Shown piece after piece: positions 29,483-34,505 of a DNA stretch of 34,505 bases. Within the stretch, counting starts at the first letter, position 1, and each line of letters starts with the position of its first letter. The notes beneath the pieces were generated by a model. That model worked only from the letters and a program-made list of their open reading frames with translations. It was not told the DNA's origin and searched no databases. Source of the DNA: Calditrichota bacterium (GTDB lineage Bacteria; Zhuqueibacterota; Zhuqueibacteria; Residuimicrobiales; Krinioviventaceae); NCBI GenBank assembly GCA_013152225.1, contig JAADGR010000276.1, forward strand, positions 1 through 34,505, written 5' to 3'. Made by a program: the position numbers and the translations under genes.

Positions 29483-31009
29483 ATGAGCATAATTTCCATT
29501 GATGGTCATTCTTTGGATCTGAACCGGCTTTACCGCGTGGCTGAATCGGGCGATCAGGTTGAGATTGCTTCCGACGCTATGGAGCGAATGCAAAAATCAC
29601 GCGATTGTATTGAAAAACTTGTAGCCGGCGGCAAAACGATTTACGGTGTAAATACCGGTTTTGGCAAACTGGCAAACGTTCACATCCCGCCCGATGAAAT
29701 CGAAGAACTGCAACTCAATCTGGTTCTCAGTCATTCCTGTGGAACAGGCCTCCTGATTCCTGCCAATATTGTCCGGGCAGCGATGCTGCTTAAAGCAAAT
29801 GCTCTTTGTTCCGGTTATTCCGGTAACCGCCCCATGATTGCGGAATTTCTTGTCGAAATGCTGAATCGAAATGTGATTCCATGTGTTCCGCAAAAAGGGT
29901 CTGTCGGCGCCTCGGGAGATTTGGCTCCATTAGCCCACAGTACACTCGTTATGCTTGGCCTTGGGGAGGCATGGTATAATGGTGAAAAGCTCGATGGAAA
30001 GGCCGCTCTTCAACGTGCGGGCCTGAAACCGATCACGCTCGCTGCCAAAGAGGGCCTGGCCCTTTTAAACGGGACACAGATTATGACGGCTTATGCAGCA
30101 CTGGCGCTGCTGCGGGCGAAAAGCCTGCTCAAGCTGGCAGATATTGCCGGGGCGATTACAGTAGAAAGTTTGCTGCATTCCAAAGTTGCATTTGATGAAC
30201 GCATACAAAGAGCCAGGGGTTTTAAGGATCAGATCAAAGTCGGGAAAAACATGCAGAGCATGATGGCTGACAGTGCCATCGTTGAATCCCACAAGGATTG
30301 CGGCAAAGTCCAGGATGCTTACAGTTCCCGTTGCGTTCCCCAGGTTCATGGATCTGTGCGTCATGCGCTTAAATACGTCGAAGAGGTCATCGATACTGAA
30401 ATAAATGCGGCAACAGATAATCCACTGATTTTTTACGAACAAGGAGAAGTTTTGTCCGGCGGGAATTTTCACGGTCAGCCAATTTCTCTGGCGTGCGACA
30501 CAATGGCTATTGCCATAGCGCAGCTTGCCAATATTTCTGAAAGAAGGCTGGAAAATATGATGGATCCGGCGCAAAGCGGTTTGCCGCCGTTTTTAGCAAC
30601 GGAAAGCGGCACCAACTCCGGGTTCATGATGGCGCAGGTGACGGCAGCAGCCTTGGTTTCGGAAAATAAAGTCCTGAGTCATCCGGCTTCTGTGGACTCT
30701 ATTCCCACGTCCGCGAATCAGGAAGATTTCGTCAGCATGGGAACACACGCTGCGCGCAAAGCCATGGAGGTTGTTGAAAACGCCGAAACCGTCATTGGCA
30801 TCGAATTGCTTGCCGGCTGTCAGGCAATGGATTTTCGCCAAGACCTTGCACCCGGCAAAGGAACCGGCCCGGCCTACAGGGTCATTCGCGAAAATATACC
30901 GACAATGCAAAAGGACAGATTGTTACAAAAAGACATTGAAAAAATTAAAGAGCTTGTGCGAAAGGGAGCCATTGAAAAGGCTGTCGAAGATTCGATCGGC
31001 TCATTATAA
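29483..31009 (+). CDS. hutH: Histidine ammonia-lyase
   Basis: YGVNTGFGKLANV; QLNLVLSHSCGTG; GSVGASGDLAPLAH (MIO ASG triad); SANQEDFVSMGTHAARK (HAL-type QE). Confidence 0.95.
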   Translation: MSIISIDGHSLDLNRLYRVAESGDQVEIASDAMERMQKSRDCIEKLVAGGKTIYGVNTGFGKLANVHIPPDEIEELQLNLVLSHSCGTGLLIPANIVRAAMLLKANALCSGYSGNRPMIAEFLVEMLNRNVIPCVPQKGSVGASGDLAPLAHSTLVMLGLGEAWYNGEKLDGKAALQRAGLKPITLAAKEGLALLNGTQIMTAYAALALLRAKSLLKLADIAGAITVESLLHSKVAFDERIQRARGFKDQIKVGKNMQSMMADSAIVESHKDCGKVQDAYSSRCVPQVHGSVRHALKYVEEVIDTEINAATDNPLIFYEQGEVLSGGNFHGQPISLACDTMAIAIAQLANISERRLENMMDPAQSGLPPFLATESGTNSGFMMAQVTAAALVSENKVLSHPASVDSIPTSANQEDFVSMGTHAARKAMEVVENAETVIGIELLAGCQAMDFRQDLAPGKGTGPAYRVIRENIPTMQKDRLLQKDIEKIKELVRKGAIEKAVEDSIGSL

Positions 31010-32488
<1,479 letters not shown>

Positions 32489-32597
32489 CAGCATTGCGAA
32501 GGATTTTGCGGTACTAAATGATAAAGCCGGATTAAGCCTCCGTAATTCCAAATAGAAGGAAAAGAAGTTTAACCCGGCCGTAAGGGGAAAAATCAGG

Positions 32598-32855
32598 TTA
32601 TGATTCTAATTGGCTTACAACAGCCGCTAACTTTGCTTTTTGATTGGCCGCCTTGTTTTTATGGATTTTTCCCTTGTTTGCCATCTTGTCCAAAAGAGAT
32701 GAAGCTTTGCGGTATTGCTCTTCCGCTTCCTCTTTGGTTTGCGCAGCACGAACTTTTTTGATTTGCGTTTTCAAAGTCGTTGAATAAACGCGATTGCGCG
32801 CATTGTCTCGTGCGTTTGTCTGAATCCTTTTAATTGCCGATTTATGATGTGCCAT
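32598..32855 (-). CDS. rpsT: 30S ribosomal protein S20
   Basis: MAHHKSAIKRIQTNARDNARNRVYSTTLKTQIKKV...GKIHKNKAANQKAKLAAVV. Confidence 0.96.
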   Translation of the reverse strand: MAHHKSAIKRIQTNARDNARNRVYSTTLKTQIKKVRAAQTKEEAEEQYRKASSLLDKMANKGKIHKNKAANQKAKLAAVVSQLES

Positions 32856-32942
32856 TAACAGTCCTTTCTTGTGAAATATTAAACGCTAATGATAAGAAAA
32901 ATTTATCAAAATATCAATATTTTTTTTGAGGAAAAATATAGG

Positions 32943-33047
32943 CACCCTGATAAATCATGGTGTTGTGACAAATTGAACCAACACCACAATTTATTGTGGT
33001 GTACAGAACGGATACAAAATTTTCGGCAACCGCTTCAGCGGTTTTAA
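32943..33047. repeat. Two-hairpin repeat copy 2, with an adjacent inverted hairpin unit
   Basis: Inverted unit 32943..32975; then CACCACAA-TTTA-TTGTGGTG (32982..33001) and AACCGC-TTCA-GCGGTT (33028..33043). Confidence 0.75.
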
Positions 33048-33093
33048 CTAAAGTGGATAAATAAAATTCATAAACTGAAATGCGGATAGGATT

Positions 33094-34209
33094 ATGGACT
33101 TGAATGTGAAAAAAGTATCGACCGGAAAAGAACTTGGACGATTTGTTCATTTTGCAAAAACAATTTACCGCGATGATCCCAATTGGGTGCCGCCAATTTA
33201 TTCGGAACAACTCAAATTCCTGGATAAAAACAAGGGCGTATTTTTTGAGATCGGAGAAGCCGAATACTTTATGGCTTTTGACGGCGATCGCCCTGTTGGT
33301 CGTATTTCTGCGCACGTAAATCATCAATATGAAAAATATCACGATTCCGAAACCGGATTTTTTGGTTTCTTTGAATGTATCGATGATCAAAACGTTGCCA
33401 ATGCTCTTTTTGACAATGCAATGCAATGGCTAAAATCAAAGAACAAATCCAAAATACTGGGCCCCATGAATTTCACCATCTATGATGAAGCGGGAATGCT
33501 CTGCGACGGCTACGACATCATGCCGGTTGTCATGCTTACGCACAATCCCCCATATTACAATGATCTTGTTACGGGTGCCGGTTTCAAAAAGGCAATCGAC
33601 TGGTATGCTTTTAAGGTTTATGCGGATGTTCCCATAAAACCCTCTTATTACAAAATACGCGATCGGATTCTGCGGCAAAAAGGGCTGGAAATCGTCCCGC
33701 TGGATATGAAAAAGTTTGCTCAGGCTGTCGACGATGTGGGTGTGATTTTCAAAGATGCGTGGATGGAGAACTGGGGACACGTCCCACTTTCCCAAGGGCA
33801 ATTAAAACACCTGGCGTCGGAACTTAAAAATGTCGTTGTTCCTGAATTGACTTATCTTGCTTATCTGGACGGCAAATGTATTGGTTTCAGTATGAGTCTG
33901 ATCGATGCAAATCCGGCATTAAAAAAAGCTAATGGTAAATTATTTCCTTTTGGTCTGATAAAAATTTTGAAGGAACTCAAAAAGACCAAGCGCATTCGAA
34001 CTATGGCTATGGGCGTTTTAAAAGAATATCGGCACAGAGGAATTGACATTGTTTTTTATCTGAACACAGTGGAAAACGGCATCAAAATGGGAATCACCGA
34101 GGCCGACTGTTCCATTATTGTCGAAACCAATGATCGTATGATCGGTGCCCTGGAGGACTTGAAAGCGGACAGGTATAAAACGTTTCGGTTTTATGAGAAA
34201 GAGATTTAA
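33094..34209 (+). CDS. GNAT-like N-acetyltransferase family protein
   Basis: 371 aa; VKKVSTGKELGRFVHFAKTIYRDDPNWVPPI ... ILGPMNFTIYDEAGMLCDGYD ... MAMGVLKEYRHRGIDIVFYLNTVENG. Confidence 0.65.
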   Translation: MDLNVKKVSTGKELGRFVHFAKTIYRDDPNWVPPIYSEQLKFLDKNKGVFFEIGEAEYFMAFDGDRPVGRISAHVNHQYEKYHDSETGFFGFFECIDDQNVANALFDNAMQWLKSKNKSKILGPMNFTIYDEAGMLCDGYDIMPVVMLTHNPPYYNDLVTGAGFKKAIDWYAFKVYADVPIKPSYYKIRDRILRQKGLEIVPLDMKKFAQAVDDVGVIFKDAWMENWGHVPLSQGQLKHLASELKNVVVPELTYLAYLDGKCIGFSMSLIDANPALKKANGKLFPFGLIKILKELKKTKRIRTMAMGVLKEYRHRGIDIVFYLNTVENGIKMGITEADCSIIVETNDRMIGALEDLKADRYKTFRFYEKEI

Positions 34210-34212
34210 TAA

Positions 34213-34505
34213 TACCACCCCTTCGGGGTTGGAAATTATGAATGAAAAAAATGCTATAATCATTGCATCCCTTCGGGATTGCTAATAGACTTGCCCTGAA
34301 CCTAAAGGGCTGTCATGATCGTTAACAGATAAAATGAAAACCTATGGCGGATGGTATTAAAAGAAAGCAAATTATTCTACCACCCCTTTGGGGTTGGAAA
34401 TTGTGAATGAAAAGAATGCTATAATCATTGCATCCCTTCGGGATTGCTGATAGACTTGCCCTGAACCTAAAGGGCTGTCATGATCATTAACAGATAAAAT
34501 GAAAA
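34213..34505. repeat. Tandem 128-bp multi-hairpin repeat, two copies (34213..34340, 34378..34505), 165-bp period, running to the window edge
   Basis: 123/128 identical; each copy has ccacCCCTTyGGGGttgg, GCATCCCttcGGGATTGC and GCCCTgaacctaAAGGGC hairpins; 37-bp spacer. Confidence 0.9.

Noticed and set aside
29483-31009. hutH as an atypical aromatic ammonia-lyase, because no other hut genes are present
   Set aside because: The selectivity region (LVLSHSCG) and QEDFVSM are HAL-like; the absence of hutU/hutI in this window alone is not evidence of a new function.
34213-34505. CRISPR array
   Set aside because: Repeat unit is 128 bp with a single 37-bp spacer and internal hairpins; not CRISPR geometry and no cas genes.

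Overview
The window is a gene-dense bacterial chromosome segment. No rRNA, tRNA, CRISPR array or IS transposase was recognised. The lineage is not certain; an FCB-group or candidate-phylum type bacterium is a guess. Main content: (1) an SGNH/GDSL hydrolase, a fused SpmA/SpmB-like membrane protein and a ferredoxin. (2) A TRAP transporter (DctP-DctQ-DctM) plus a LacI-family regulator. The same near-palindromic operator (TTAAAyCGGTTCAA) lies downstream of the dctP promoter and directly in front of the lacI ATG. (3) A same-strand sugar-acid cluster: SDR, 6-phosphogluconate dehydrogenase, SDR, a nickel-dependent LarA-superfamily racemase/epimerase, a PPi-type phosphofructokinase and a HAD hydrolase. 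(4) An AAA/DUF4143 ATPase, a lipoprotein, a Tat-exported sulfatase, a thioredoxin-like protein and a lytic transglycosylase. (5) GTP-dependent PEPCK. (6) A two-gene phosphorelay that includes a 1.37-kaa PhnD-like/PAS hybrid kinase. (7) Histidine ammonia-lyase, IMP dehydrogenase, ribosomal protein S20 and a GNAT-like protein. The two most interesting signals are these. First, the LacI/TRAP/LarA-like/6PGDH/PFK/HAD cluster may be a non-canonical uronate-mannonate-gluconate route. Second, intergenic regions carry several families of structured repeats. One is a 53-bp double-hairpin core found at two loci; 8 of its 10 differences are compensatory base-pair changes, and each copy sits inside a locus-specific long inverted repeat. 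All calls come from reading the sequence and the ORF translations; no database search was run.
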